Shown here: piece by piece, positions 1-12,600 of the stretch | Position numbering within the stretch: position 1 is the first letter of the stretch | Layout: each line of letters opens with the position of its first letter | Assembly: GCA_945910005.1 (NCBI GenBank) | Contig: OX246745.1 | Span: 9,666,436 to 9,730,435, forward strand | Direction of reading: 5' to 3' | Length of the DNA stretch: 64,000 nt | Source of the DNA: Isoperla grammatica | Lineage: Eukaryota > Arthropoda > Insecta > Plecoptera > Perlodidae | Position numbers and translations under genes: made by a program | The notes under the pieces: model-generated | Told to the model about the DNA's origin: nothing | What the model saw: only the letters and a program-made list of their open reading frames with translations | Database searches by the model: none

Positions 1-83
1 TTTTGTGAATCAATCCAGGCAGCATTCTAGCCTTGTGAGTTGTGACTGAGAAAAACGTCGGGAAAAACCTTCAGTCATGATTG

Positions 84-158
84 CCAGTAGCCGGTATCAA
101 ACCGGGGACCTCCCGAATTAGTCTCGCGTCTTACCTCTGTGCTGAGCCACAGTCTTCT
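84..158 (-). repeat. tRNA-like SINE head (fragment)
   Basis: Read on the minus strand, this stretch carries a box A-like TGGCTCAGCACAGAGG followed about 40 bases later by a box B-like GGTTTGATACC inside a short CCGG/CCGG stem. These are the two internal RNA polymerase III promoter elements of tRNAs. The spacing suits a tRNA-derived SINE head, but no full cloverleaf closes, so a functional tRNA is unlikely. Bases 1-83 may hold the rest of the element, but I saw no second copy in the window to prove it. Confidence 0.4.
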
Positions 159-847
159 ATCAGCAGAATTTAGTATCACATAAAACCGTAATTTCATTCA
201 TTAAACAACAGCAATCATAATAGGTTGACAGATCTATTAGTTACCCTCTCTACCCATAAGTAAGTATTCACCTGCACTTACGGACAAATACTGCGAAGTG
301 AGAAGCACAGTTGTACACGTAGAAACTGTTCAGCTGTGTTTACATTGATACTATTTTTTTTACCCTCAAAGATTTCCTGCCCATTAACAAGATAGAAACC
401 ATTTTTCTGTTCCGTAAAATAACACATAGTGGTCGTAAAAAGGTGTGTTTAGTTTGTCTGGTAACATAAGAGCACCAACATTCTGATGATTTTTCTTAGT
501 AAGTGGTGCTACGTGCTGGCATAATAACGTTCCAAACAAACTAAGAGCCGCACAAATCTCATTCTCAGAGGACGTTAAGAGCTCATCCTAAACAAGGAAT
601 TACTGTACCGGATATATAATGGCGCTGTTCTGTATCGTATACAAAGCGTAGGGGGAAACTAACACGGGTGGGTCAGAGCTTGAACGAAGGCTTCTCTGAA
701 CCTGCAGCCTGAACTCTTCCAACAAATATAAACGATATTGCTTTTCAAGATGGGTAAATCAAGATGCATGAGTTGAGTTTAGAGAGGAGAAGAGATTTCC
801 ACGCTGGAACGTCCTTGTTATTTTTGTACCGCTATGTTTTGGTGATG
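159..847. other. No gene recognised
   Basis: AT-rich sequence without a convincing ORF, RNA gene or repeat structure. The short ORF starting at 764 runs into the hAT element and is not a gene. Confidence 0.6.
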
Positions 848-1249
848 ATTGGCCGCAGTGGCGTATCCAGGATTTTGGAAATGGGGGGGTTTCCCCCGCG
901 GGAAAATTTTCTCGTCAAGGTCATTTTGGTGCAAATCTGTGCGTTTTACAGCGGCCAACTGAACTAAAATTACTAAATTTCTGGCAACGATTTTCTCCTT
1001 AAGAAACGAAAAAAAGCTTCAAAGAGCAACAATTGAACTGAAGTGTTAATACACAGAAATAGAATTATAGAGCGATATTTTCTGTATTTTTAACAAAAAC
1101 TAATGTCTTCTGTATTTAATACAAAAATACTGTATATTTATATTTCTATTTTTTTTTCAATCCAATGCAATTTCCACTTTTCCTTTGCGAAAGGGGGGGG
1201 GGGGTTGTCCCCCCCCCCCTCCCCCCTTGGATACGCCACTGATTGGCCG
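848..1249. mobile_element. hAT-type MITE, copy 1, with 8-bp target duplication
   Basis: The element proper spans 856-1241 (386 bp). It starts CAGTGGCGTATCCAGG and ends with the inverse CCTTGGATACGCCACTG. It is flanked on both sides by the identical 8-mer ATTGGCCG (848-855 and 1242-1249). An 8-bp target duplication with ends beginning CAG is the signature of the hAT superfamily of cut-and-paste transposons. There is no transposase ORF, so it is non-autonomous. Just inside the ends lie a G7/C5 palindrome on the left and long G and C runs on the right. Internal sequence such as TTTTACAGCGGCCAACTGAA is shared with the related elements near 47.0 and 49.0 kb. Confidence 0.88.
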
Positions 1250-3196
1250 TGAGAACTTGGTGTGGCGAATTATGTCTAATAGTATAGTATATTATGTGAC
1301 CGTTGTGTACACTGGTCACCCATCCACAATTGCCTCATCAGCATAATTAATTCTTTGATCTGCATAATTAAGAACCTCATCTCCATAATTGCATATATTT
1401 TCATGATTAGTTCAAACAACCTCAATGTCCTCATTTACATAAATGTACATAATATAATATTAATTATCTAAGTAATTGTATTATTAATAACTTCAAAAGT
1501 TTAGTATGTGGGCTACTATAATTTTTAAACCACTGCCTCCCCCCCCCCCCTAGACGCACGTAGCCTACTCCTATACTGTACTTAGGATCTTTCGGAGAAT
1601 ATAATCGTTGGGTAAGTGGAAAAAAATTAAAAAAATTCTTCTGCTCTCGCGGGTACCAGTAATAAAATACAACCATGATCTTATCCAAAGAAAAGAAACA
1701 TCTGCAAGAAGTGCTAAAACGGCCAATGATTTATTATCAGTGCGACTGTGTAGATTAGACTGTCGAGTGTAGATAATGTAAAGGTAGGTATAAGCCACTC
1801 ACCCGCATCAATTTGGTCCAAATCACCAGCTACATAGAAATGCTGGTCAGCTAATGATCGGATCTCTGCGAGTTACCGCGGAGAGAATTGCTTGCTGGCA
1901 ATCGTGGAGGCTCCGATATGTTGTCAGTTCTTGGGAATGCTTTTCTCTTAGTGAAGATATCTTGCGAATAACATTTTACCAAAATGCCGTGCACTCACTT
2001 TATTGACTACTTGAGAAATTATAGTTCGACTTTTAACTCAGTATCGTGACTTCATAGGATGACCCCCCCTCCCCCCCCCCGCTTGATAATATTCTTAGAG
2101 GCCCCTTGCAATCCCTTACCACCCATGCAGCACATAATTTCTTAATATTCATTTTAAGTTCACAATATTATATCACGCGATCTTTACATATTTGAACGTA
2201 TACACAGAATATTGCTGAATGAACATTAAATACTAAATACTTATTGAACGTTTTGAGAACGTTTATAGTAAAATATTTGTTCAATAATGAAAATAAAATG
2301 TGCATTTAATATAACATATAATTAAATAATAGAATATCTTGTTAACCTTCACGTATTCATAGGAATGGTGACATAAACACAAGCTTACAATATTTCTTGC
2401 GTTTACTCTGATGATGGAGAACATTATAATATGAATATAACAATTAATGTGCAGTGCAAATATTAATTGAATATTTCTTGAAGATGTTTTGCTGTATGGG
2501 CAGCATGGGTGGTATGTGTACGGTTTGGGGGGGGGGGGGGGGGGGCAGCCGATAAAATTGTACACAATGACTTTGATTTACCTACCTTGTTCATTCAGAC
2601 ATCTTATCAAATCTGGTGATTATGAGATTCTAAAACAAGACGTTTCACCAGTTTCAGATATTTTGATCTCTTTACCTTTAAGTATTTGATCGCTATGTTT
2701 AGTTATTTTAATTTTGTTTGTACAACAGAAGAAGTTTCTGAGCGCCACAAACACGTTTCATCACTCTTCACAATCTTTTCTACCTACTTATAAACCCGAC
2801 TCCACCAGTATTTAAACAACTCTATCGCAAAGTTAAGACGACGAATTTTCTCTTAAAGAAAATCGGTTTTTATTATTGTATTTCGATAGTGAATGTTGAT
2901 TCAAACTAATTCCAGTAGAAATGTTAAATAATTCGGCATATATTTAATTATTCCGATACATTTGGAGCCTGCAATTAGTGACAAATCAAAGAATAATGCT
3001 ATGGGGTATATTTTAAAATCGGTAATCAATGTCTGGTTAGGATAGTATTGGCCAAATCGTGAGCCTCAGTTGGCTAGGAAAAGTGATGCACTGAGAATGT
3101 ATAGTACACATAGAGCTATGACAAAAAACAATACAAATGAAGCCCGTATTAACACAAGGTGGAAATCCATCAAGTCGCAAATTAAACCTTGCTATA
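1250..3196. other. No gene recognised; homopolymer tracts
   Basis: AT-rich DNA holding a C run at 1539-1550, a C-rich tract near 2065-2081 and a 19-base G run at 2527-2545. ORFs here are under 95 codons, and several owe their residues to the homopolymers (poly-Pro or poly-Gly). No splice-flanked exon was recognised. Confidence 0.55.
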
Positions 3197-3394
3197 AGCC
3201 CTGACAACAATTGTCGGCATCGTGATCGTAATCGGGATCGGGATCGCAATCGTATATTTTCTCATGCCAAATCATTACGACAACGATTTAGTTGTGAACA
3301 GCGCAATAAGAAAAGAACAAGAAGAGTAAGGTAATTTTTTCACGATTTCCGGATTACGATTGCGATCCCGATACCGATAATTGTGGTTGGGGCT
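3197..3394. mobile_element. Harbinger-like MITE family A, copy 1
   Basis: A 198-bp palindromic element, one of six in the window. The left end reads AGCCCTGACAACAATTGTCG and the right end is the inverse of AGCCCCAACCACAATTATCG. Inside each end is an array of ATCGNN hexamers. The flanks are ATA and TTA, so the expected TAA duplication is imperfect here. Overlapping ORFs on both strands are rich in Arg and Asp only because of the GATCGN repetition and are not genes. Confidence 0.8.
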
Positions 3395-4290
3395 TTATAT
3401 ACACAGTTCCAAACATAGTTCTAGTGTAAACAAGTACTAACTATACAATCCAACAAAAATAGCCTGTAGAACGTATAAAACCGAGATATCATTATCATTT
3501 TTTAAGAAATAATATATTGTGTTTCAGTCTTAGAATCCTATCAAGATAGTATCATACGTTACATTTCCATACACAGCATTCCCGTGACATGGGGGTGTTG
3601 GAGGGAGGGGGGGGGGGCATATCGCTTTCAACAAACAATTAATATACTTGTATTAAAAATATCAATTGATGTTCCATAATTCCTTAAACAACTCTAATAG
3701 ATAGACATTTAAGGATTTCGTTGTGGTGATTATGAAATTCACATTCAGTATACTCCGGCTCAAGTTGGCTAGGTAAAACTTCAGCCGTATACAACAATCA
3801 GAAATAACAATAAAATCAATAGTTATCAGTGAAAGTCACTCATCAGCTGCAAACAGAACATCAATGTTTCGAGGTCACTCTTCTCCAAGTAGCCTATTAC
3901 GAATCTCAAATGGTTGTTGGTCCCTCACCCGGGAAGTAACTCTTTAGAAAAATATTCAACTCAAATATTCATCAAGTAAAAGAACGCCTGCATTCATAAC
4001 GAAGACACAATAACTTACACTTGTTGTTTTGTCTTGTTGATCAGAGGTGAAAATCACGTACTTGCTAATTCTCGTAAGAAAAATAATAATATTGAGCGAC
4101 TAGCCCCAAATATACAATTTCGTTATCTAGTTTCCTTCTTTCTCTTTGGGCCTCTTTAATGACATATACATGTGCATAAGTCGGAGACATTCCCATCAGC
4201 TCAGCACACGGCCTGTGGAGAATTGGCAGCGTTATACTCTTGTAATCTGTAGATGAATTCTGTTTTGCCTATATTGATCTTACCTACCAT
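3395..4290. other. No gene recognised
   Basis: AT-rich. An 11-base G run lies at 3607-3617. Nothing else supportable was seen. Confidence 0.55.
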
Positions 4291-4388
4291 TTGTTCATCT
4301 TCACACATCACTTCACTTATCATCTCGATATGAGATGTGGGAAGCGATATGATGTGAGACAACGACCAGATATCATCTTTGATACAAC
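4291..4388 (+). repeat. SINE tail, diverged copy
   Basis: Contains TTCATCTTCACACATCACTT, then ATCTCGATATGAGATGTGGG and CCAGATATCATCTTTGATAC. These match in order, with many substitutions, the 3' body of the SINE at 30897-31082 (TTCATCTTCATAATCACCC, GTCTCGATTAGCCTCG, CAAATATCATCTACGATC). The tRNA-like head is not recognisable. Confidence 0.45.
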
Positions 4389-6044
4389 CTATAGTATACA
4401 GAACACACCCTGCAAAATGTAGAGGTGGAATTGTTCGACGCCCAATTAAATTTCCTTTCCAAGAAGACTTCGTCGAACTATGTGCTCACAATTAGAGCCA
4501 AGACTCTTCGCCTCTTCGTTGTACCTCCGAACCAAACTTTCATCAACATTTGATGCCGTAAATTTCCCTCCCATCGAATTCTGCGGGGTTCTTTCTTTTT
4601 ATTTTACTGCCAACTGCTTGTTAGATATGTATGAATCCTTGAGATAAGTCAGATTTAAACAAGGTAAGGAAAAAGTTTCGACGTCCGTTGGATTTTCGTC
4701 GAAGTCCCCCTCACGTCTCTACCCCCTTCTTCATCCCCCTCCTCCTCTTCCCCCCTCCGCGGCCGTCACCACCCATACTGCGATGGTTTCCACGAGACAC
4801 CGCAGGGTGAATGCAACCCAGGTTGTGTCACATTGTCAAGTGTCAGACGCAAATGCCGTTAGCACAACTGTGGTACTTGCCCTCCCCCTCACCCCCCCCC
4901 CCCCCCCCCACCAGCGACCCTTCAGAACACCGTGTGTAATTACTATAGGACACAATTCCTCGCTATAGCTTCTCTTGCTTGTAATAATTTAACATCAGCT
5001 AGCCGCACTTAGCCTCTGGCGCTCATCTTACTGTCCTTCGTGGCCGAATATCTTTTGAATCCTTTACTAAACGATGGTATTGCTTTCCTTACAGAAGTGT
5101 CCCCTAGTATGCTCAATGCTAAGTTCTATATATTTATAACAAAATTGCTTTTACACAAGAGAAAAGACAGGGAGTGCAATGTTTTCTTCAAAGTCGATGA
5201 ATGTAGACTATGGGTGAGGCAGTGATTTATTAATCTCAGTTACATACAGTAACCTTCCTGTGGTACGAAAATTGATGTAAATTTGTGTCACTGCTTGAAA
5301 TAATAATTGACCTGCTTCTATCAAGTTGACAGTGGATCAGCTTGTTCTTGTAGTTCTTTCTACGAGCATGTTTGAGACGGCTGTGATAAAATACACATTG
5401 CTACTCTCTTAGTCATACACATGTTTTGGTAAACACATTTCGTTCGGTCCTCTATACACTTCCAAATTCAAATAATGGGATTCAGATATTAAATTTCTCG
5501 TGAAAATTTCTTCCAAATTTTGTATCTAACTGATCTTATACAATAAGCATGGTTGCATGGGCATTTGAAAGAGATTTTTCTGTTGTAAAATGAAGTTGTT
5601 AATACGATATTATGCAAAATAATGGTAATATCTAACATACCAGGCACATGTGGCGTTAACTATTAAGTGTTATGTCATATACGAACATTATGATAGCTAT
5701 CTCAGTAGTAATAGCGAACCCATTGCGAAGAGACAAAGCAAGGTAGAAACGAATCCACTTGAACGGTCGTTCTTTTGAAAAGAGAACATTTGCATGAATA
5801 AAAGCCTTACTAAGTCCCGCTCCATACAAACGTTAAAATAGAAAGTGAGCAACTGGCCTCTAAAGAACGTTCTTGCGACTCATTCAAGAGTCCCGGATTA
5901 TTCAGTGTCTGTACCGAAAGATTCACTGAATCACTCCCCCTTCAGTTATTAATTATTTGATTGTAAATCCGTGCCTTTGTTGTAAGCCGTACTGCAAGCA
6001 TTTTGCCAGTCTTATATTTCTCATCTCTTCGTTGGTTGGTTCAA
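4389..6044. other. No gene recognised; pyrimidine-rich strand and C tract
   Basis: A strongly C/T-rich stretch at about 4700-4760 and an 18-base C run at 4892-4909 stand out. Both can adopt non-B DNA. The ORF spanning the C run gains a poly-Pro stretch and shows no domain. The rest is unremarkable AT-rich sequence. Confidence 0.5.
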
Positions 6045-6449
6045 GGCTGTGTAGCTACCCTGCAGCACTCCCCATTTCTCTCAGTTAAAAGTAAAACTGC
6101 TTAAAATGCTTCAAAACTGTCGTAAATAAAAATCAAAATATGTCATCCGTTAGAGAATCGAATCTTCTTTCTTGTTAATGTTTCCATGTTCATATATGTG
6201 CGCATTTTTTAAATTAATGAATTTAATTGTGAAAAGCGTGTTGCAGCAACAACACGTTACAAAAGTTAAATAAGTTAATTTGAAAAAGAGAAACATTTAT
6301 CGGAACAAGGAAGCAATCACAAGAAAGAAGACTAAATTTTCTAGCGGATGTCATATTTTGGTTAGCTTTTTGACAATTTAAAAAGCATTTTAAAGCATGT
6401 TAGTCGAGAAAAATCGGGGGTTCCGTAAAATAGGTCAACAAACAGTCGG
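6045..6449. mobile_element. Long-TIR MITE family B, copy 1
   Basis: The left arm (about 6045-6180) and the inverse of the right arm (about 6310-6449) align over roughly 120 bases. Both contain CTTAAAATGC or CTTTAAAATGC, then CAAAATATGWCATCCG and TCTTCTTTCTTGT. A second copy at 23443-23834 has the same arrangement and similar ends. I see no clear target duplication and no transposase. A minus-strand ORF (6362-6646) has one strong hydrophobic segment rich in Ile and Val, but its last 20 or so codons lie in the right arm, so a host gene is doubtful. Confidence 0.65.
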
Positions 6450-9404
6450 AATACAACAATAGAACACAAGATGGCGGCTGCAAGAACGACAACAATTACA
6501 ATTACAATTACTATCCGTCTTGTTGGTCTCTTGCAAATGGTACGAGATATGTCTTGGTTTAGGCAAGCCATATTCACAGAAGATTGTACACAAGTTTTAG
6601 TGAGGTTGTAAGTAACGTTGAGACCGTACGTTACGGAGGTCGTCACTGATATCGAAACATTTTGTTTAATTTAAACACTGCTAATGTAATAATTGTATAC
6701 CGGTACGGTATGGATTGACGTAACGGCGTACAGCAATATAATTGAACAACTACCAAATACCGATTTCATAATGGCTAATAACTCAACTTGCAATTTGGAA
6801 TGTTAGGTCTAAATAGGAGGTGAAGAAATATAATTTAACAATCTGCTGAATATACAGAAAATATAACAGTCGAGTCAGACGCACTAACACCTTTTTTTAA
6901 AATAAACTTTATGTTTTCATTTATGGATTGTAGTAAGAAGAAGGGTGTTTTGAATCCAAAAGGTATAATGTCATCTTCCACTTTGTAACTCATAAAATCC
7001 TACTCCCATGTTCTTCAAAGTGGATACACTTGTCAAAAACCCTTAAAGATTTCAGACTACATCCTACTTTAGCTAGGATGGGTATCCAATTTTTGAACGT
7101 CCTAACAAGTATGAACTTATTTTTTAAGAAAAAGTGCTTTCATTCTCTAATAGCCATTATGCAAAGATATTTTTTCTTTAAAAGTTTATTGACTTAGCAC
7201 GAGAGAGCCAGACCCAGGAGTATTTTAATAATCGTGGGCAGCTACTCTAAGATAACTTTTTCCTTTCCGAGACTTGCTTTTCCTAAAGGACGTCGTGAAA
7301 AGACAACTTTTATAATACTGCATGGAAATCTTTTTTAAGCGATGGTGAGCGAGAGCGCGTTCCGAGAAAACACCGCGTTTCAGTGACACTTTGAAAATTC
7401 GTATTACTTCCACTTCCACAACGTTGGAATTTCTTTATATTTTTTGTTCATGAACATCTCTTCAATTGAGAACATTTCTCTCTCCCGCTAGTCATAAAAG
7501 ACTGTCAAAGGTCCAAAAGAAATTGACTTCTTGAAAATCGAAACGAATAACTTTATGAATAGCTAGCCTGTATTCCTTATTGGATTGTTTGGGCTCCGTG
7601 TTGGCTTTAGTCAACGCAAGGCTATACAAAACAGGCACATCAATGGATTGGCATCCCGTCTGCCTAGCAGACTTCCTTGTAATTGCTTCATCGAGCGTGG
7701 TCGACGGAAGTGACCCACCGGAAATGACGCACACCACGTTCTTTTGCGCCCAAGCGAAAAACAAGAGGCAATAGTAATCTGGCTTCTTTCGTAGGACAAC
7801 GTTTATCGATTTCACTAGAAACATTTAAATACAAACGAATAGGTCTGAAAACATATTAGATTGACAATTTGCAAATTATCACACATCATTAGATAAAATG
7901 TATTTTCAAGAAGTGATTTATATTTATAATTGTCTTCTATCCGAAATATATTCATTTATGTTGCAAGTCTTAGGTTGGAAAACTCTTCAAATTGAGTATA
8001 ATCAAGACAAAAAACAAAAAAATGGAATAATCAACCTTTTGGATAAATCGTAGCGTATTAAATACAAATACCAGCATATTCAATTTCATAACATTACGTA
8101 GCCAAAGAAACAAGCAGTTTCAAATGTGTGCTCTACGAATAAAGTAGCAGATAAAGAAAAAACGGCCACGAAAACAAAGATCATTTGCGATTTAAATACT
8201 TATTTAATAATCAAATTTAAAAAAATAATGTTATAACGTACACAATACTAGTCAGAAAGTCAGAATTTACTAGCAAAATACTATTTATATCTATTATTAT
8301 TTCCTCCTGAAAATTTTTATTTATACTGCCGCCAACAAAATGTGTCCCAAAAGCATCCTGTTTAACCATCCCTTGAGAACAATTAAACCTCTTGTTCCCT
8401 TTTTCACCCATAATCGAATATTTAGTATACATAATTGTACACTACGCATGTCAGCATAAGTCAGAATAATCCAGAAGAAAGCGAAAAACGTACAATCGCA
8501 ACATCTTTTGTCTCAAATACGAATACAAAATACCAGAAAAATTAGTTTGATGTCATTTTATATACCCATGTGAGTATTTTACGTCCAGTTTGTCTTTCGT
8601 TGCGATTACGTAACCTTCATGGGATACTTTTGTTAAAAAACATAATTTCGATATAATCAAAATAATAAATATTTTCGACTTATGTAACTGTCCACCCGAA
8701 AGAAATCTAGCTAAACGTAATTATGCATTATTGTTATTGAATTAAGACACTTCGTGTAACATTTGTCATATTGGTTATAGTGTTTTCATCTTCTCTCTTG
8801 CCGGATACGCAAAATGTTCACACACTATAGAAACTGTATCCATGTACAATATGCTCTTTGCGCTCTTCAAAATGGCAACTGCGCATCTAAAAGAGTGTTG
8901 TTCTTTAGCATGGACATTTCCGGGTCTGTACAATAGGGCGTACCCAGACTTAAAAACTATAAAGTTAAAGACAAGAGCCTTATTACTCATTTGCAATACT
9001 TTCCATTTCGTTGTCCAGGCTATAGTCGCGAACTTACCCAAAGCGGAATATAACATTTTTTCTCCCTCATAATCTCAATGCTGGTTCATTCTGTCAAGTG
9101 TGAGATTATTAGCGTAGATTTACCACTGTGTGAAATTTTAAGCGGTACACACTTAACAGTGTCCTTCTGCAGGGGTAGGAAATCCGCCACCTATGTTTTG
9201 ATATGCAAATGGGAGAAAACAAAAATCCTATATTTATAAAGACCAAACCACTATTACGAACGAATCTCCGTGTATAACATTATATTAAAGCAATGTTGTT
9301 GTGGGTAGGGCATAAATTTGCTCTCACAAATGTTTTGCATTATCCCCGGGTTAATTGAGACAGGCAAGTTTATCCAGTGCGCACGAGTTGACTACGCTAC
9401 TGCC
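6450..9404. other. No gene recognised; weak ORFs near 7.5-7.8 kb
   Basis: AT-rich sequence with many unrelated short ORFs. The stretch 7580-7774 is open on both strands (64 codons plus, 110 codons minus from 7824 to 7492) and is less AT-rich than its surroundings. This is the only hint of coding in the block. I recognise no domain, and no clear acceptor or donor pair frames it. Confidence 0.4.
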
Positions 9405-9670
9405 TTATTTATAGACCGGGGACGCGAGTTCACACAAACGCGAATATCATTCTAGTGCGGCATTTATTATCGGAGCTTTTGTCTTTTTGTGAAGTCAAGG
9501 TATGAGTGGGCTTTGTAATGATAACAGTTGCCGTGACGTAGTCAGTCCCTTTGCGACAAGGACGAAACTGCGACTGCGAACTGCGCCACTTCGCGATCTC
9601 GGAAAACACGGTGAGAAAGGGGCGGGGACTGTTTTTATTCTGCTTCGGACCAGTGGGCGTCACTTCGTTT
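9405..9670 (+). promoter_or_regulatory. Possible promoter-like GC-rich patch
   Basis: A TATA-like TATTTATAG (about 9408) is followed by a locally GC- and CpG-richer stretch. That stretch includes a donor-like AAG/GTATGAGT at about 9500 and a GC-box-like GGGGCGGGG at about 9617. Together they could be a TATA promoter with a short first exon. Each motif is weak alone, there is no attached coding exon, and chance is a fair alternative. Confidence 0.15.
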
Positions 9671-12600
9671 CAGAGATGGATTTACCCTTTCATTAATAGC
9701 GTAGTTATATGGCTTTTGGAAACAGAGGAATTTACATTTTGTCCTAGCTTTCAAATACACCTCATTGACTTCTCACTGATTTAAAAACTTTGGTTTACCG
9801 TTTTCCCTTCTGGGCATTTTTCCCGTATCTTTTACCGTAACTGGTATGACTTTTGGAAGTCATTAAAAATCGAGATTTGTAAAAAGTAGACAAAAGACAG
9901 ATATTATCAAATGTCCCGGAAATTTGATAAAATACTAATACTCTAGGGATTAAACTTAAAAATTGCAAAAAATATGATAATGTTTTAGAAAGTATAATAT
10001 TTAACTTGTTGTAACAAAGAATACATTTCCCCTACAATTTTTGAAAATACTCAAAATCCAAAATTTCACAAAATTTGCTAAACACAGATTTTTAAATTTT
10101 GAAAAATGTTTTTTATAAACAAAATAAATTTTTAAGATTATTAACTTTAACATGTAATAATATAACCTACAAAATTGAACCAGGACTGAAAGGGTCAATG
10201 TGGCGGGAGTTCAAGGAGCGAACGCGCATAGTATGACAGAGCGACCACACACCAGATATTTCGCCAGTTCAACTCTTCCAAACACTGGCTGTCACGTGAT
10301 GGTTCGTGTGGTCACCAACTGCCACGTTATCCCTCGCGTGGTGGCCCAGTGTACTAAAACTTTTAAATCATTTCAGCCCATGACAGGTTTCCACACACGC
10401 CTGTATTTTCACAGTCACGATATCACCGTGAAGTTTTATAGATTTTTTTAAAAACTGCAATCGACGATTGGAACTTTAAGTTTAATCAGATTTTTATAGC
10501 CGCATAAAACATGCCTTGGTCTTCGCGCTTGCATCGCATTCCGACATTTACGGAAGCTAATGAATTCGATGAAAGATCTGGAACATTGTATGAGCTTCCT
10601 TCAGCTCAGCTAATAATAACCATATGAAAGCATACATTAAAAAGCAAATATATTAAAATGAACTTATATTGTATCAAAATATTATGAATGGTTGTGATAT
10701 TGTGCTGAATAATCGCTGTATATGTACAATTTATTTAACGTCATTAACACAACCAACTAAACGTTTTATTGCATGATGCGCCAAAATGCACTGGATGCGA
10801 TTCTGCTGAAAGTCAACGAGTTCTTGACAATAGTCCATTTCTGGGCCAGCAGCACATTCGTAAATAGTATAGAAATGGACTTAGACTGTATTCCGAATGC
10901 TTAATAATACAATTTTCGCTGGATGTTAAAAAACCGTTTCTGGACATTAATCCGTGGTAGGTAAATGTAGCGATTTTGACATATATGCTATAATCACGAC
11001 GTTTAGCCGAACCTTGTGTCAGCATTTTCAAGAGTAATCCATGTAATATGTACCAATGCCGCTTGACCAACGTTGTAAGATTCAGAAAAAACTCTAAACC
11101 CTTTTGCAGCCTAAAGGCAAGAACAAGACAGAAGCATAACTATTTACAACTTATGCTTCCAGTGTTCGCCCGAGTAGACGGTTCGTGTAAAATAGTCAGG
11201 TCTCTTAGCGAAATAATACTGTGTTTCCGGCTACCAGCATTACATTAGTATGAGAAGTAAGAGTCTGCCGGGAGGAAAGTAATATCTCACCACTAGCTTC
11301 CCTTATCATCCCTTAAACCTGGATTGGGTATTAGTTCGCATTCTATACAATTTGCGTTAGTAAAATTACACACTAAAATTGTTTGTATATGTTTTGGTAC
11401 CCTATCACCCCACTGTCTCCTCTACAACCACATTCCTCACACCCCCACCCTTAACAGGGAAGGATACCTCTACGTCAAAAACCGCACAAAATTTTCATTT
11501 TTAAATTATATCTCAAGAATGGGCTTCGAAATTGAAAATCTGAATCAACAGCGCACTGTGGTTTGGTAAGCTTACATACTAATTGCTCTAAATTGTGTCT
11601 TACACAATAATCAGTGTTGTTTTTATATCTAATTATTTGTATTACTAATTATCGAATTGATGATCAAAATAACTACGCTAATGGTTATGATATTTCATTC
11701 AGTCTGTAGGCTTTACACAGTGTGCTGTTGATTTAGATTTTCGATTTTATGTTGCAATCTTGATATATAATTAAAAAATGAAAATTTTATGCGATTTTGG
11801 ACGTAGAAGTACCCTTCGCTCTTAATAATTGAATATTGTTATCTATACACCTTACAAAATTTCATACTGGTAACCGGTATCGTTATATTCTGGTGGATTT
11901 ATACATTAACAGGGCTCACTAAAACAACTACATTACTTTCGTTATGATCGGTATATGAATCCAGATTAAAAGACAACTTACTTTCGCCTGTCCGGCTGGC
12001 CTTGAGTACTAAGACCGATACCTCAACTAACTAGACACATTGATGAATATAACATGCGTTTAATTGCCTGTGAAATGATAGACACACGCCCAGACACAGA
12101 CTATTAAACTATAGCTGTGACTATAGGCTTTAAAATTAGATGTGATTCTATCACACGGTGTACCATGTTTGTGTATGTTCATGGTTTGTCATTTTCAACG
12201 TAATTGAAAACGATTTTCCGATCAAAATTCAATTTTATTCGCGCAAAACTCGCTGAAACATATTGGAAATAAAACCCTACACATGGAGCATGATGAATGC
12301 ATGAGAAATTTGAGTTTTGAACGTCGGCCGTTGAGGGGAAGTGGGGTGCTTGAGGGGGGGAAGGGTATTAGGCATGCTCTGATATAAATATTACACAAAA
12401 ACTCAATTTTATTATATTAGAATAAACAGTACAGACCAATTATTATTCAATCTTGGAAATCAGTGACCATTGAAAAACTGCTAGTGTCAAAACTGTGACC
12501 TATATTCCTTTTCGAAATACCGAAATATAACGCAGCGGGTGAGAAGTGCGTGAAATGTTTTAACCGTGTTAGTCCGAAATTGTTTATCTATATTACTATA

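Noticed and set aside
3137..3334. Arg/Asp-rich ORF resembling an RD-repeat protein
   Set aside because: It is created by the GATCGN hexamers of MITE family A; the same pattern appears in other copies without an ORF.
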